DNA of 59,084 nt from contig JADFSR010000027.1 of NCBI GenBank assembly GCA_022560615.1, forward strand, positions 1-59,084, written 5' to 3'. A program made the translations under genes and the position numbers. A model generated the notes under the pieces. It worked only from the letters and a program-made list of their open reading frames with translations, was not told where the DNA came from and made no database searches. This document shows positions 50,103 through 59,084 of this stretch, piece after piece. The stretch comes from Gemmatimonadota bacterium. Lineage in GTDB: Bacteria; Gemmatimonadota; Gemmatimonadetes; Longimicrobiales; Gaopeijiaceae. Within the stretch, counting starts at the first letter, position 1. Each line of letters opens with the position of its first letter.

Positions 50103-51434
50103 ATGATCCCGAGCAGGGTCATCGAACAGAAGCGCGATGGCGGTGCGATAGACGGGAGAACCCTCGAGGCCTTCCTGCGTGCCTTCCTCGAAGGCTCGGT
50201 CCAGGACTACCAGATGTCCGCCTTCTTGATGGCTGCATTCCATCAGGGCTTCGACGCGGAAGAAACCGAGGTCTTCGTGCGCGCCATGCTCGAGTCGGGG
50301 ACCGTGCTGGACCTGAGCCACCTGGCGGGTCCTCGCATCGACAAGCACTCCACGGGTGGCGTTGGCGACAAGGTTTCCATCGCACTCGCTCCTCTGGTCG
50401 CCGCGCTGGGCATCTTCGTGCCGATGATGTCGGGCCGCGGTTTGGGCCACACCGCGGGCACGCTCGACAAGCTCGAGGCGATCCCGGGATTTCGGACCGA
50501 CCTGTCGCTGGACGAATTCCAGCGCGTCCTGCGAGAAGTCGGTTGTGCGATGATCGGGCAGACCGCCGAGATGGCTCCGCTCGACCGGCGTCTTTACGCA
50601 CTGCGGGACGTGACAGGGACGGTCCCGATCCGTCCGCTGATCGCCGCGAGCATCATGAGTAAAAAACTCGCGGAAGGACTGACCGGGCTGGTGCTCGACG
50701 TCAAGGTCGGCGCGGGAGCGTTCATTCCGGAAGAGGATCGGGCGCTCGAGCTCGCGCAGACGATGGTCTGTATCGGTGTGGGGCGCGGTCTACCCACCGT
50801 GGCGCTACTCACCGCGATGGACCGCCCGCTCGGGTGCGCGATCGGCAATGCCCTCGAGACGGCCGAGGCGATCCTGTGCCTCAGGGGCGAGGGGCCGGCC
50901 GACCTCCGTGCGATCGTGCGACTCCTGGCCGTCGAGATGCTGCGGCTCGCGGAGCCGACGCTCGCTGAGCAAGCAGCCCTGTCGCGTGTCGAGTCGGCTC
51001 TCGACTCAGGGGCCGCGCTCGAGCGGCTGGTCCGCCTCGTGGAAGCCCAGGGCGGAGATACCCGCGTGATCGATGCTCCGGAGCGACTCGAGACCGCTTC
51101 CGAGAGAATCGACGTGGTGGCGGCGACCGGGGGCACCGTTCTCCAGGTCGCGCCGAGGATGCTCGGGGACGGGGTTGTCGCGCTCGGCGGCGGGCGCACA
51201 CACATGGATCGGAAGCCGGATCTGAGCGTCGGCTTCCACATGCGCGTGCAGCCGGGTGACGAGGTGTCCACCGGCGACCTGCTCGCGACCGTGCACGCCA
51301 GGGACGCCGAGGGCGCACGCACGGGCGAGGAAGTGGTACGCCGTGCCGTGACGGTGGGTGAAGTCGGCGAAGGCCCCGAGTTACGCCGGCTCGTATCTCA
51401 CCGGGTCGACGAACACGGCGTGGTCTCGCTTTGA
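50103..51434 (+). CDS. Pyrimidine-nucleoside / thymidine phosphorylase
   Basis: 443 residues, normal for the family. The phosphate- and sugar-binding signature KHSTGGVGDKVS (81-92) and SGRGLGHTAGTLDKLE (about 110-125) are intact. VLDVKVGAGAFIPEEDRALELAQ marks the domain interface, and the C-terminal domain has QVAPRMLGDGVVALGGGR. The enzyme splits thymidine or uridine with phosphate to base and deoxyribose/ribose-1-phosphate in salvage. DeoA and Pdp cannot be told apart safely from sequence by eye. It converges on the PBP gene with 12 bp between stops. Confidence 0.93.
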   Translation: MIPSRVIEQKRDGGAIDGRTLEAFLRAFLEGSVQDYQMSAFLMAAFHQGFDAEETEVFVRAMLESGTVLDLSHLAGPRIDKHSTGGVGDKVSIALAPLVAALGIFVPMMSGRGLGHTAGTLDKLEAIPGFRTDLSLDEFQRVLREVGCAMIGQTAEMAPLDRRLYALRDVTGTVPIRPLIAASIMSKKLAEGLTGLVLDVKVGAGAFIPEEDRALELAQTMVCIGVGRGLPTVALLTAMDRPLGCAIGNALETAEAILCLRGEGPADLRAIVRLLAVEMLRLAEPTLAEQAALSRVESALDSGAALERLVRLVEAQGGDTRVIDAPERLETASERIDVVAATGGTVLQVAPRMLGDGVVALGGGRTHMDRKPDLSVGFHMRVQPGDEVSTGDLLATVHARDAEGARTGEEVVRRAVTVGEVGEGPELRRLVSHRVDEHGVVSL

Positions 51435-51446
51435 GTTACCGGTGAG

Positions 51447-53642
51447 CTACCGGCGGATTCGAGGAACCCTGAAGCGCCTGTCCGACCGGTCGCAGAACTC
51501 GGTGGGCTCCGTACCCGGGATGTAGTACTCGAGGTACTGATTCGCTTCGTCGCACCAGCGCGAAGCGAGCTTTCCGGTCTTTCGATCTACGAGAACGGTG
51601 TTCAGCCCCGAGACGACCGGCCAACCCTCCGGAACCGGCAGCAGAGGAGGCTGAGCCTCCACTCCCTTCTCCTCGTCGCCCTCGACGCCGATGTACACGC
51701 GCCGCATGAATGCACCCCAGACTGGCCCGGCGAGCCCGCCCCCTGTGGCCTGGCGCTTGCCCGGGCCCAACTCGAAGATCGGGACCGGGCGGTCCATGCC
51801 GAACCACACAGTCGCGACCAAAGTCGGTGTGAAGCCATTGAACCAGACGTCGGTGCCGTCGTTGGTCGTGCCGGTCTTCCCCGCCGCTCGAACGTTGGAA
51901 GGAAGACCGCCTACGACCCGAACAGCCCGGGCTCCTGTCCCACGCACCACCACGTCTTCGAGCATCGAGATCATGATCCGCGCGACGAGGCTGTCGAGAA
52001 CCTGCGTCCGCTCGGGTTGTGGCTCCCAGAGCACGTTCCCTTGCGAGTCCTCGACGCGAATGATGGGGAAGGGCCGAACCTTGGTCCCGAGGTTCGGATA
52101 GGTGGAATACGCCTCCACGACCTGGAGCTGGATGACCTCCGCGGCTCCGATCGTCGTCGACGGGAAGCGCTCGATCTCGGTCCGGATCCCCATACGGCGC
52201 GCGGTCTGCGCGACGGTCTCGATGCCCACTTCTTCCCAGCCGAGCTTGATGGCGATCATGTTCACCGAGTTGACCAGCCCTTCGCGGATCGTCATCGGCC
52301 CCTTGAACTCAGGGACGAAGTTCGAGGGCCGCCAGTCTTGGCCGCTCACCTGGGGGTATACCACCGGCGAGTCGACGATGACGTACGACGCCGGAATCCC
52401 GCTCGCGATCGCCGCCGTGTATACGAACGGCTTGAAGGAGGAGCCCGCCTGCCGCTGGGCGAGCCGGGCCCGGTCGAACTGGGACTGCTGGTAGTCGCGA
52501 CCGCCGATCAGCGCTTTCACGTGCCCCGTGACCGGATCGAGAGCGACGAAAGCGCCCTGCAGGTATGGCGTCGAGCCCGGGAAGGCCCGCACGGTATCGA
52601 ACGCCGAGAAATGGGGGTGCTTGAAGTCGCTGTCCCCCTCGATGGCCGCCCACCCTTCCTCCATCGAGGCTCGCGCGGCCCGCTGCATGTCGATGTCGAG
52701 CGTGGTGAAGACGCGCAGGCCCCTCCGGTAGATCTCGGCACCGAAGCGATCGTGCAGGATCTGACGCACCCACTCCTCGAAGTAGGGTGCGACGGACGTC
52801 ACGGTCCCTGACGGCGCCGTATCGGGCAGTGGGAAGCGCTTCCAGCGCTCGGCCTCGTCCACCGTGAGGTAGCCCTCGTCGGCCATTCGTGTCAGCACGA
52901 GGTCGCGCCGACCCTTCGCGCGCTCGGGATGCCGGAACGGGTCGAAACGCGCAGGCACGTTCAGGATCGCCGCCAGTAGTGCAGCCTCGGCGACGTTCAG
53001 GTCGGTGACGTTCTTACCGAGATAGTTTTGCGCCGCGTTTTGGAAGCCGTACCCGCGTCCCATGTAGATCTCGTTCAGGTACGCCTCCAGGATCTGGTCC
53101 TTCGTATAGGAGCGCTCCAGGTCGCGCGCGACCTGCACTTCCTTGATCTTGCGAATGTACCGCCGTTCGAAGCCGATTTCGTCGAAGAGGTTGCGCGCGA
53201 GCTGCTGCGTGATGGTGGAGCCGCCACCGAGGTTGCGGAACGTGAGCACGCCGAACGCCGCGCGCGCGATGCCGATGGGATCGAAGCCTCCGTGCTCGTA
53301 AAAGCGCTTGTCCTCGATCGCGACCACCGCGTGTGGCACGTACTCGGGCATGGCGTGGATCGAGACCGGTGAGCGGCGCTCGTAACCGATCTCGGCGATC
53401 TGTCGGCCGTCGAACGAGAGCAGCTTGCTCGTCTGCTCGAGCTCGAACGTTCGGATCCGAGCGATGGAGGGGCATCCGTCGCCGGCGCATATGTTCTGCC
53501 AGGAGCCCCAGATTCCGCCTGTCGCGCCGGCGGTCAGGAAGACACCACCCATGAGGTAGGCTCGGGGGAACCACAGCTTGCCGAGCAGGGCCTTTGCGCC
53601 TCCGCCCGGGTTCGTCTCGGTCTTCGGCCTTGCTCTCGCCAT
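51447..53642 (-). CDS. Class A penicillin-binding protein (PBP1A-like)
   Basis: 731 residues. One membrane helix (about 24-45) is followed by the glycosyltransferase domain with catalytic Glu110 (VAIEDKRFYEHGGFDP) and GGGSTITQQLARNLF (139-153). The transpeptidase domain has the SxxK motif beginning at Ser401 (GSSFKP), SVN (459-461) and KTGTT near 590. The short C-terminal tail ends RFRVPRIRR. It polymerises and cross-links peptidoglycan at the inner membrane. Cys52 and Cys57 in the early periplasmic part are unusual additions. The unrelated SusC/SusD pair is divergent from it. Confidence 0.95.
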   Translation of the reverse strand: MARARPKTETNPGGGAKALLGKLWFPRAYLMGGVFLTAGATGGIWGSWQNICAGDGCPSIARIRTFELEQTSKLLSFDGRQIAEIGYERRSPVSIHAMPEYVPHAVVAIEDKRFYEHGGFDPIGIARAAFGVLTFRNLGGGSTITQQLARNLFDEIGFERRYIRKIKEVQVARDLERSYTKDQILEAYLNEIYMGRGYGFQNAAQNYLGKNVTDLNVAEAALLAAILNVPARFDPFRHPERAKGRRDLVLTRMADEGYLTVDEAERWKRFPLPDTAPSGTVTSVAPYFEEWVRQILHDRFGAEIYRRGLRVFTTLDIDMQRAARASMEEGWAAIEGDSDFKHPHFSAFDTVRAFPGSTPYLQGAFVALDPVTGHVKALIGGRDYQQSQFDRARLAQRQAGSSFKPFVYTAAIASGIPASYVIVDSPVVYPQVSGQDWRPSNFVPEFKGPMTIREGLVNSVNMIAIKLGWEEVGIETVAQTARRMGIRTEIERFPSTTIGAAEVIQLQVVEAYSTYPNLGTKVRPFPIIRVEDSQGNVLWEPQPERTQVLDSLVARIMISMLEDVVVRGTGARAVRVVGGLPSNVRAAGKTGTTNDGTDVWFNGFTPTLVATVWFGMDRPVPIFELGPGKRQATGGGLAGPVWGAFMRRVYIGVEGDEEKGVEAQPPLLPVPEGWPVVSGLNTVLVDRKTGKLASRWCDEANQYLEYYIPGTEPTEFCDRSDRRFRVPRIRR

Positions 53643-54129
53643 CAGTGCGGATTCCGTCGGAATGAGTATCTGTCCGGGACCGATGCAAGCGGAATGCCAA
53701 CCCCGTCCGCCCGATCAAACTAGCTCAAGCTCGGGTCACGCCTCAAGCACGATCGTGGCAAGATCGTACCGAACGACGAAAGCCACCGTGGCGACATGGC
53801 TAATCGACGCTTGACTTTCGTGCGGTGCGCCCCGAATTTTCGCCTACCAGGAGTGTTCTGGTCAAGAAGTAAGGCTCCTTTGGGTGGTGTGTTGGGTGGT
53901 GTGGGGGCGGGAGCCCCGGTAGTACCCGTTGCCCGGAGTTGAGCTATTGAAGCCTTTTCCGTTCGAAACCCTCCGACAGGCTCAGAACGTGATCGAACCG
54001 TCGGCCGCGAAAGGCCGAGGGATTGTCGTGGTATTTGGCGTCCGGCCCACGAGGGCCAGGGCGTTTTTCGTGCGCGGTGGGTCTTTAGATTACCCGACGC
54101 GCTCTTCCCAACCCCCGAGGAGGCACCCG
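53643..54129. promoter_or_regulatory. Long divergent gap upstream of the SusC gene
   Basis: This 487 bp stretch has no convincing gene. It contains a short tandem repeat (TGGGTGGTGTGT at 53881-53892 and TGGGTGGTGTGG at 53893-53904). The frame that runs into the SusC gene from 53929 lacks any signal-like start, while ATG 54130 has GAGGAGG and a signal peptide. The SusC and PBP promoters must be here; TAGATT near 54088 is a possible -10. Confidence 0.4.
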
Positions 54130-57100
54130 ATGAAACTTTGGGGTAAGTGCATTCCGATTTTGGCAGGGGCGGCGCTGGTCTGCGCTGTCTCGGCCGCGCC
54201 CGCGCAAGCGCAGGCGACCGGTACCATCGCCGGTACCGTCGTCGACGCCACGAGCGGTCGCACCCTGGAAACAGCCCAGGTCTACATTCCTGCCCTGAAC
54301 ATGGGCGGACTGTCGAACCGGCAGGGTCGGTTCCTCATCCTCAACGTGCCGACCGGCGCGCACGAGCTGCGCACCGAGATAATCGGCTACTCCTCGGGCA
54401 CCGAGACTATTACGGTGACCGCGGGTCAGACGACCACAGTGGAGATTCAGTTGAACGCCACAGCCCTGCGTCTGCAGGAGCTCGTGGTGACCGGCGTGGC
54501 AGGTGCGACGCCGCGCATCAAGCTGCCGTTCACGGTGGAGAAGCTGGACTTCACGGACATGCCCGTGCCGGCGCCGTCGGCCGATGCCCTTCTTCAAGGC
54601 AAGATCGCGGGCGTGAAGGTCCAGAGTAGCGGCGGCAAGCCGGGCGACGCGTCGCAGATCATGCTGCGTGGACCGACGTCGATCAACACTTCCGGTAGTA
54701 CCCGGAGTAACGGACCGTTGGTGATCATCGACGGTGTCATCACCGACAATACGATGGCGGACATCGACGCGCTCGACGTCGAGTCGATCGAGATCGTGAA
54801 GGGCGCCGCGGCGGCCTCGCTCTACGGCTCACGCGCATCGAACGGCGTGATCAACATCCGGACGCGTCGCGGTGCGGGCCTGCGCATCGACCAGTCGCGC
54901 ATCACCGTGCGCAACGAGTATGGCGAGGGGAGCCTCGTGGGCAGGATCGACCTGTCGCTGGAGCACCCCTTCAAGCAGGACGCGTCGGGGAACTACCTCG
55001 ATTCGGACGGCAACATCATCGACTTCAACGACCCGAGCACGGGTAATCCGACGCTCGACGACGGTGGTACGCCCGACACCGCGTTCCAGGACAACCCCTA
55101 CACGGGTACGCTCTACGACCAGCTCGATCGTTTCTTCGATCCCGGTCGGTCCTACACCAACTACATTGCTGTCGAAGGCCGCACGGGTGTGACGAACTAT
55201 CGCGCGTCGTTCTCCAACAGCGCAGAAGCTGGTGTCATCCAAGGGAACGACGGCTTCGACCGGCGCACGTTCCGCCTCAACCTGGATCACCAGGTTCGCG
55301 ACAACTTCGACATCGCGTTGAACACGTACTACGTGAAGTCGCACCAGGACGAGTCCTTGGGTAACGCGTTCTTCAACATCACGTTCATGGGCCCGCAGAT
55401 CGATCTCGCGAAGCGGAACCCGAACGACCAGCAGTGCCGGCTCGCCAAGAAGCTGGGCGGCTGCCTCTTCATCAACCCGGACCCGCGTTCCAACCAGGAC
55501 AACCCGCTCTACCCGATCGAGAACCTCGACCGGAACGACGACCGTCAGCGCTTCATGGCTGCGGTGGACGCGCGCTGGTCCCCGGCGTCGTGGTTCGACC
55601 TCGAAGCCAACTACAGCGTCGACCGGTTCGACTTCCACCGGCTCAACATCACGCCGCTGAACTACGCGAACTCGCAGGAGGGTCCCAACGACGACATCGT
55701 CCGTGACAAGGGTCAATTGTATCGTCGGAACGACCTGGACAACGACATCAACGCGTCGATCACGGCTTCGTTCAACCGCGCGTTCGGTGACCTCACCTCG
55801 CGCACCAAGATCCGCTATCTGCTCGAGGACCAGCACAGCGAGAGGTACGACGTCACCGGTGACGACTTCACGGTCGGCAACGTCTTTTCCTTGGACAACA
55901 TCGCCGGTGGCACGAGTGGTTTTTCGGAAATCAGCGACGTCGTGTCGCAGGGGTACTTCTTCATCAGCGCGCTCGACTACCAGGGCAAGTACATGGGTGA
56001 CTTCCTGGTCCGCCGTGACGGCAGCTCGCTGTTCGGCCCGAAGGAGCGCTGGCAGACGTACTTCCGTGCGTCCGCGGCGTGGCGCCTGGCGCAGGAAGAC
56101 TGGTGGCCGATCGACGCGATCGACGAGTTCAAGTTCCGGTACTCGATCGGGACGGCCGGCGGTCGTCCGCGTTTCGAGGCCCAGTACGAGACGTACAGGG
56201 TGTCGGCTGGCGTGATCACGCCGCGGACGCTCGGCAACACCCAGCTCAAGCCTGAGCTCTCGACCGAGCAGGAGTGGGGTTTCGAGACGGTGTTCTACGG
56301 CAAGTACGCGCTCACCGCCGTATACGTCCAGAACAAGATCGAGGATCAGCTTCTCAACGTGCCGCTTTCGGCTAGGAGCGGCGGCTTCTCATCCCAGTGG
56401 CAGAACGCCGGTACGCTCGAGAGCACTACGTTCGAGGGCACGCTCGAGGCGGCGGTCATCGACCGTCCGGACATGAGTTGGACCACGCGGGTGAACTGGG
56501 ACCGCACCAGACAGGAAATCACGTTCCTCAACCGTCCCGCGTATCGCGGCACGGACGAGTTCAGCGCTACCTACATCCGCGAGGGTGAGTCCCTAGGCAC
56601 GTTCTACGGGGATCGCTGGGCGTCCAACTGCGCCGGCATGCCCGACGGCACCGACTGCTCACAGTTCCAGACCAACGACGACGGCTACTTCGTCTACGTC
56701 GGTGCCGGCAACAGCTACACCGACGGCATCGCCAAGGGTCTGTGGGGAACCACGGGTCCGAACGGCGAGAAGTGGGGCCGGCCGATCAAGGAGGCCGACG
56801 AGAACGGACTCGAGTTCCTGCGCCTCGGTAGCTCGGTGCCGGACTTCAACCTCAACTGGGGCAACACGATCCGCGTGGGCAACCTGCAGGTGAACGTGCT
56901 CTTCGACGGTGAGTTCGGGGCCGACAAGTACAACGGCACGCGCCAGTGGGCGATGCGCGAGTGGCGGCACGGCGAGGCCGATCAATCCGCTAAGACGGAC
57001 GGCAACAAGAAGCCCGTGGGCTACTACTCGGACCTTTACAACGTCAACGCCGACAACAACCACTACGTCGAAGACGGCACGTACATCAAGCTGCGCGAGG

Positions 57101-57318
57101 TCGCGCTGCGCTACACGCTCGACCGCTCGCTTCTCGAGCGGCTCGGCGGAGGCTTGGGCCTCGAGTCGGCCGCGATTTCGCTGACGGGGCGCAACGTCTT
57201 CACGTGGACCGACTACCAGGGCTACGATCCCGAGGTGGGTGGCATCATCAGTGGTGCAGACGCGTACCAATATCCGAACTTCCGTACGGTTACGGCGGTT
57301 CTCGAACTGTTCTTCTAG
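54130..57318 (+). CDS. SusC/RagA-family TonB-linked outer-membrane protein
   Basis: 1,062 residues from ATG 54130, with GAGGAGG upstream. A signal peptide (ending APAQAQA) is followed by a CarboxypepD_reg domain (about 30-110: IAGTVVDATSGRTLETAQVY). The plug (about 125-255) has LLQGKIAGVKVQSSGG, GPLVIIDGVI and EIVKGAAAASLYGSRASNGV, the SusC plug signature. A barrel runs to the terminal Phe (TAVLELFF). With SusD it should form a lidded importer for oligomeric nutrients. The SusD gene follows after 9 bp. Confidence 0.95.
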   Translation: MKLWGKCIPILAGAALVCAVSAAPAQAQATGTIAGTVVDATSGRTLETAQVYIPALNMGGLSNRQGRFLILNVPTGAHELRTEIIGYSSGTETITVTAGQTTTVEIQLNATALRLQELVVTGVAGATPRIKLPFTVEKLDFTDMPVPAPSADALLQGKIAGVKVQSSGGKPGDASQIMLRGPTSINTSGSTRSNGPLVIIDGVITDNTMADIDALDVESIEIVKGAAAASLYGSRASNGVINIRTRRGAGLRIDQSRITVRNEYGEGSLVGRIDLSLEHPFKQDASGNYLDSDGNIIDFNDPSTGNPTLDDGGTPDTAFQDNPYTGTLYDQLDRFFDPGRSYTNYIAVEGRTGVTNYRASFSNSAEAGVIQGNDGFDRRTFRLNLDHQVRDNFDIALNTYYVKSHQDESLGNAFFNITFMGPQIDLAKRNPNDQQCRLAKKLGGCLFINPDPRSNQDNPLYPIENLDRNDDRQRFMAAVDARWSPASWFDLEANYSVDRFDFHRLNITPLNYANSQEGPNDDIVRDKGQLYRRNDLDNDINASITASFNRAFGDLTSRTKIRYLLEDQHSERYDVTGDDFTVGNVFSLDNIAGGTSGFSEISDVVSQGYFFISALDYQGKYMGDFLVRRDGSSLFGPKERWQTYFRASAAWRLAQEDWWPIDAIDEFKFRYSIGTAGGRPRFEAQYETYRVSAGVITPRTLGNTQLKPELSTEQEWGFETVFYGKYALTAVYVQNKIEDQLLNVPLSARSGGFSSQWQNAGTLESTTFEGTLEAAVIDRPDMSWTTRVNWDRTRQEITFLNRPAYRGTDEFSATYIREGESLGTFYGDRWASNCAGMPDGTDCSQFQTNDDGYFVYVGAGNSYTDGIAKGLWGTTGPNGEKWGRPIKEADENGLEFLRLGSSVPDFNLNWGNTIRVGNLQVNVLFDGEFGADKYNGTRQWAMREWRHGEADQSAKTDGNKKPVGYYSDLYNVNADNNHYVEDGTYIKLREVALRYTLDRSLLERLGGGLGLESAAISLTGRNVFTWTDYQGYDPEVGGIISGADAYQYPNFRTVTAVLELFF

Positions 57319-57327
57319 GAGGCCGAC

Positions 57328-58974
57328 ATGAGGCCATATGGATTTTTTGCTGTGGTGGTGATCGCGGCAAGCGCGGCGGCATGCGGAAACCTTGACGTGG
57401 TGAACCTCAACGATCCGGACCGCGAGCGCGCGATCTCCACTCCCACGGACGTGGAGGCGCTCATCTCCGGCTCGTTCGCGAGCTGGTGGACGGCGGGGCA
57501 CTACAGCAACGTCGGCATCACGATGAGCACGATGGCCGACGCGCACTCCTCGTCCTGGGGTAACTTCGCGATGCGCGAGATGAGCTCCGAGCCCAGAATC
57601 GCGTATAACAACGATCCTTCGGCGAGCTACGCGTACGTCACGCGTAACACTTGGCGCGACAGCTTCAGGGCTATCTCCGGCGTCCGCGACGGCCTTCTGG
57701 CCATCGAAGGCGGAGTCGACCTGGGAGCGGGCGGTGCCGACAACCAGCGCGGCCAGGCGTTCGGCGCGTTGGTCCAGGCGCTCGCCTTGGCGCGCCTGGC
57801 AAAGACGTTCGACCAGGCGTTCATCATCGACGAGAACACGGTTCTCGATGACCCGAACGCCCTGCCGCAGTTGGCTCCGTACACGGAAGTCCAGGCCGCT
57901 GCCATGGCCAAGTTCGACAAAGCCATCCAACTGGCGGGTTCGGGCTCCTTCACGATCCCGTCGCGCTGGGTCGGTGACGATGGCTCCTGGAGCAACACAC
58001 GCTTGGCGCAGATCGCGCACGGCTACAAAGCGAAAGTGATGATCGAAGTCGCGCGTACCGAAGCCGAGCGTGCCGCGGTCGATTGGAACGCGGTGATGGC
58101 CGAGGTGAATGCGGCGCATACCGTGGACTTCAACGTGGTCCACGACGACGTGAACCCTTTTTGGGACCGGCTGAAGGTGCACGCGGGCGCCAACGCCACT
58201 TGGGCGCGTGTGGACCTGCAGATGCTCGGACCCGCCGACCAGAGCGGTGGCTTCCAGGCGTGGAGCAACCTCAGCGACGTCGAGTTGCGCACGCCGTTCC
58301 CGATCGATACCGACGATCTACGTCTCACCAGTGGAGACCCCACGACCGACGGTACTTACTTGCGCTACCTCCCGGGCAATCAGTTCCGGGTCGAGCGTGG
58401 CACGTATCACTTCTCCAACTACTCGGACAACCGGTGGTACCCGGTTCGCCTGCTCAACTACGTCGGCACGAACGGCGTATTCCCGGTCAAGGAGCTCGAC
58501 TTCATCATGGCCGAGGCTCTCTTCCGGACGGGCAACATGCAGGGTGCCGCGGACATCGTGAACAAGTACCGGGTGATGAACGGCGGGCTGCCGCCCGTGA
58601 CCACGGCTGGTGACCAGACGGCTCGCTGCGTGCCGCGGGATCCCTTCACGGGTGCCTGCACCGATCTTTGGGAAGCGCTCAAGTACGACAAGCGCATGGA
58701 GGTTTGGCACTACGAGTACGGCACCGAGTTCTTCGACGATCGTGGCTGGGGAGACCTGGTGGTCAACACGCCGATTCACTTCCCGGTGCCGGGCTCCGAG
58801 CTCGACCTGCTGCTCATGGAGATCTACAGCTTCGGTGGTCCTGGTGGTCAAGGATCCGCTCCCAAGATCTTGAGTGGGGCGATCGACCCCGAGACGATCC
58901 GGTGGAAGCGGGAAGCTCTCGACGCGTACGATGAAGCGCGTCAGGCTGACATCAGGGTGGGCGTGGTCAACTAG
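57328..58974 (+). CDS. RagB/SusD-family lipoprotein
   Basis: 548 residues. Lipobox ASAAAC with Cys19; the mature start GNLDVVNLNDPDRERAISTP is typical of SusD-like proteins in this branch. Helical TPR-like repeats span about 40-330 (RGQAFGALVQALALARLAKTF). The C-terminal half has the SusD features VKELDFIMAEALFRTGN and DKRMEVWHYEYGTEFFDDRGW. It caps the SusC barrel and binds the imported ligand. It is the last gene before a strong terminator, so susC-susD is a two-gene operon. No glycosidase or peptidase is next to it in view, so the substrate cannot be guessed. Confidence 0.93.
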   Translation: MRPYGFFAVVVIAASAAACGNLDVVNLNDPDRERAISTPTDVEALISGSFASWWTAGHYSNVGITMSTMADAHSSSWGNFAMREMSSEPRIAYNNDPSASYAYVTRNTWRDSFRAISGVRDGLLAIEGGVDLGAGGADNQRGQAFGALVQALALARLAKTFDQAFIIDENTVLDDPNALPQLAPYTEVQAAAMAKFDKAIQLAGSGSFTIPSRWVGDDGSWSNTRLAQIAHGYKAKVMIEVARTEAERAAVDWNAVMAEVNAAHTVDFNVVHDDVNPFWDRLKVHAGANATWARVDLQMLGPADQSGGFQAWSNLSDVELRTPFPIDTDDLRLTSGDPTTDGTYLRYLPGNQFRVERGTYHFSNYSDNRWYPVRLLNYVGTNGVFPVKELDFIMAEALFRTGNMQGAADIVNKYRVMNGGLPPVTTAGDQTARCVPRDPFTGACTDLWEALKYDKRMEVWHYEYGTEFFDDRGWGDLVVNTPIHFPVPGSELDLLLMEIYSFGGPGGQGSAPKILSGAIDPETIRWKREALDAYDEARQADIRVGVVN

Positions 58975-59013
58975 AATCACCCTGTCCGCGGTTCTGAACC
59001 GCGACCTGACCTC

Positions 59014-59054
59014 GGCGGGCCGCCGCGCATCGCGCGGTGGCCCGCCTCTCTTTT
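59014..59054 (+). terminator. Rho-independent terminator after susC-susD
   Basis: A 15-bp GC-rich stem (59014-59028 with 59032-59046, one G-U pair, loop ATC) is followed by TCTCTTTT. A second small palindrome, CGCGGTTC-T-GAACCGCG (58987-59003), lies just before it. Confidence 0.9.
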
Positions 59055-59084
59055 ACCAGCCTCCCAAGGAGCACGGTTGGGGCG

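Noticed and set aside
53929-54129. Longer SusC start at 53929
   Set aside because: The added 67 residues have no signal peptide, whereas ATG 54130 has a strong ribosome site and a signal directly after it.

Overview
The window is a GC-rich bacterial chromosome segment that reads as a Gemmatimonadota-like organism or a close relative (inference, moderate confidence). The reasons are a proteasome-type ATPase start next to a ferredoxin, several TonB/SusC-type receptors with carboxypeptidase-regulatory domains, a SusD lipoprotein, a TonB plug protein without a barrel, and many very large FG-GAP/VCBS + ASPIC/UnbV (CRTAC1-like) lipoproteins. No rRNA, tRNA or CRISPR array was seen.

Layout. 1-1113: the 5' end of a proteasome-associated ATPase, a divergent ferredoxin, and a minus-strand run of tiny membrane proteins whose first member is cut at about 1108-1113. 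Exactly there an N-terminally truncated VCBS gene begins (to 4404), so the site looks like a deletion or rearrangement junction, or an assembly join. 4370-7658: gamma-carbonic-anhydrase-like protein, CNNM/CorC-type membrane protein and MoxR ATPase, all on the minus strand. 7899-15503: a complete F1Fo ATP synthase operon (atpI-like, second small subunit, atpB-E-F-H-A-G-D-C). 15532-18850: PHP phosphoesterase, HEAT-cyclophilin fusion and a small lipoprotein. 19201-43532: the accessory core. A barrel-less TonB plug protein and a full TonB receptor face a six-gene plus-strand operon (VCBS; TPR-VCBS; membrane pentaheme cytochrome-TPR; VCBS; TPR-VCBS with a large unrecognised C-terminal domain; haem c-copper monooxygenase-TPR). 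A third giant VCBS lipoprotein converges on it. 43812-54129: SGNH lipoprotein, thiE, mltG, ruvX, V4R protein, monohaem lipoprotein, an IS630 transposase relic, YtxH protein, pyrimidine phosphorylase and a class A PBP. 54130-59054: a SusC/SusD pair closed by a strong terminator.

Two things stand out. First, three palindromic elements (432, 187 and 324 bp) are each flanked by TA and each sit exactly in the TAG stop codon of a gene. Their perfectly paired ends differ in sequence from copy to copy, so substitutions on one arm are compensated on the other. Removing them in silico restores tight gene junctions (a TAATG stop-start overlap, and a Shine-Dalgarno 8 nt from the atpC start). An IS630-family transposase relic lies in the same window, so these look like TA-targeting MITE-like elements, possibly under structural selection. 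Second, the 23478-39819 operon combines exported integrin-like scaffolds, a membrane-anchored pentaheme cytochrome with b-haem-like histidine pairs, and a haem-fused enzyme that keeps all six copper ligands of peptidylglycine monooxygenase. This suggests an undescribed cell-surface oxidative system served by the adjacent TonB receptor. The sequence shows the parts; the joint function is inference.
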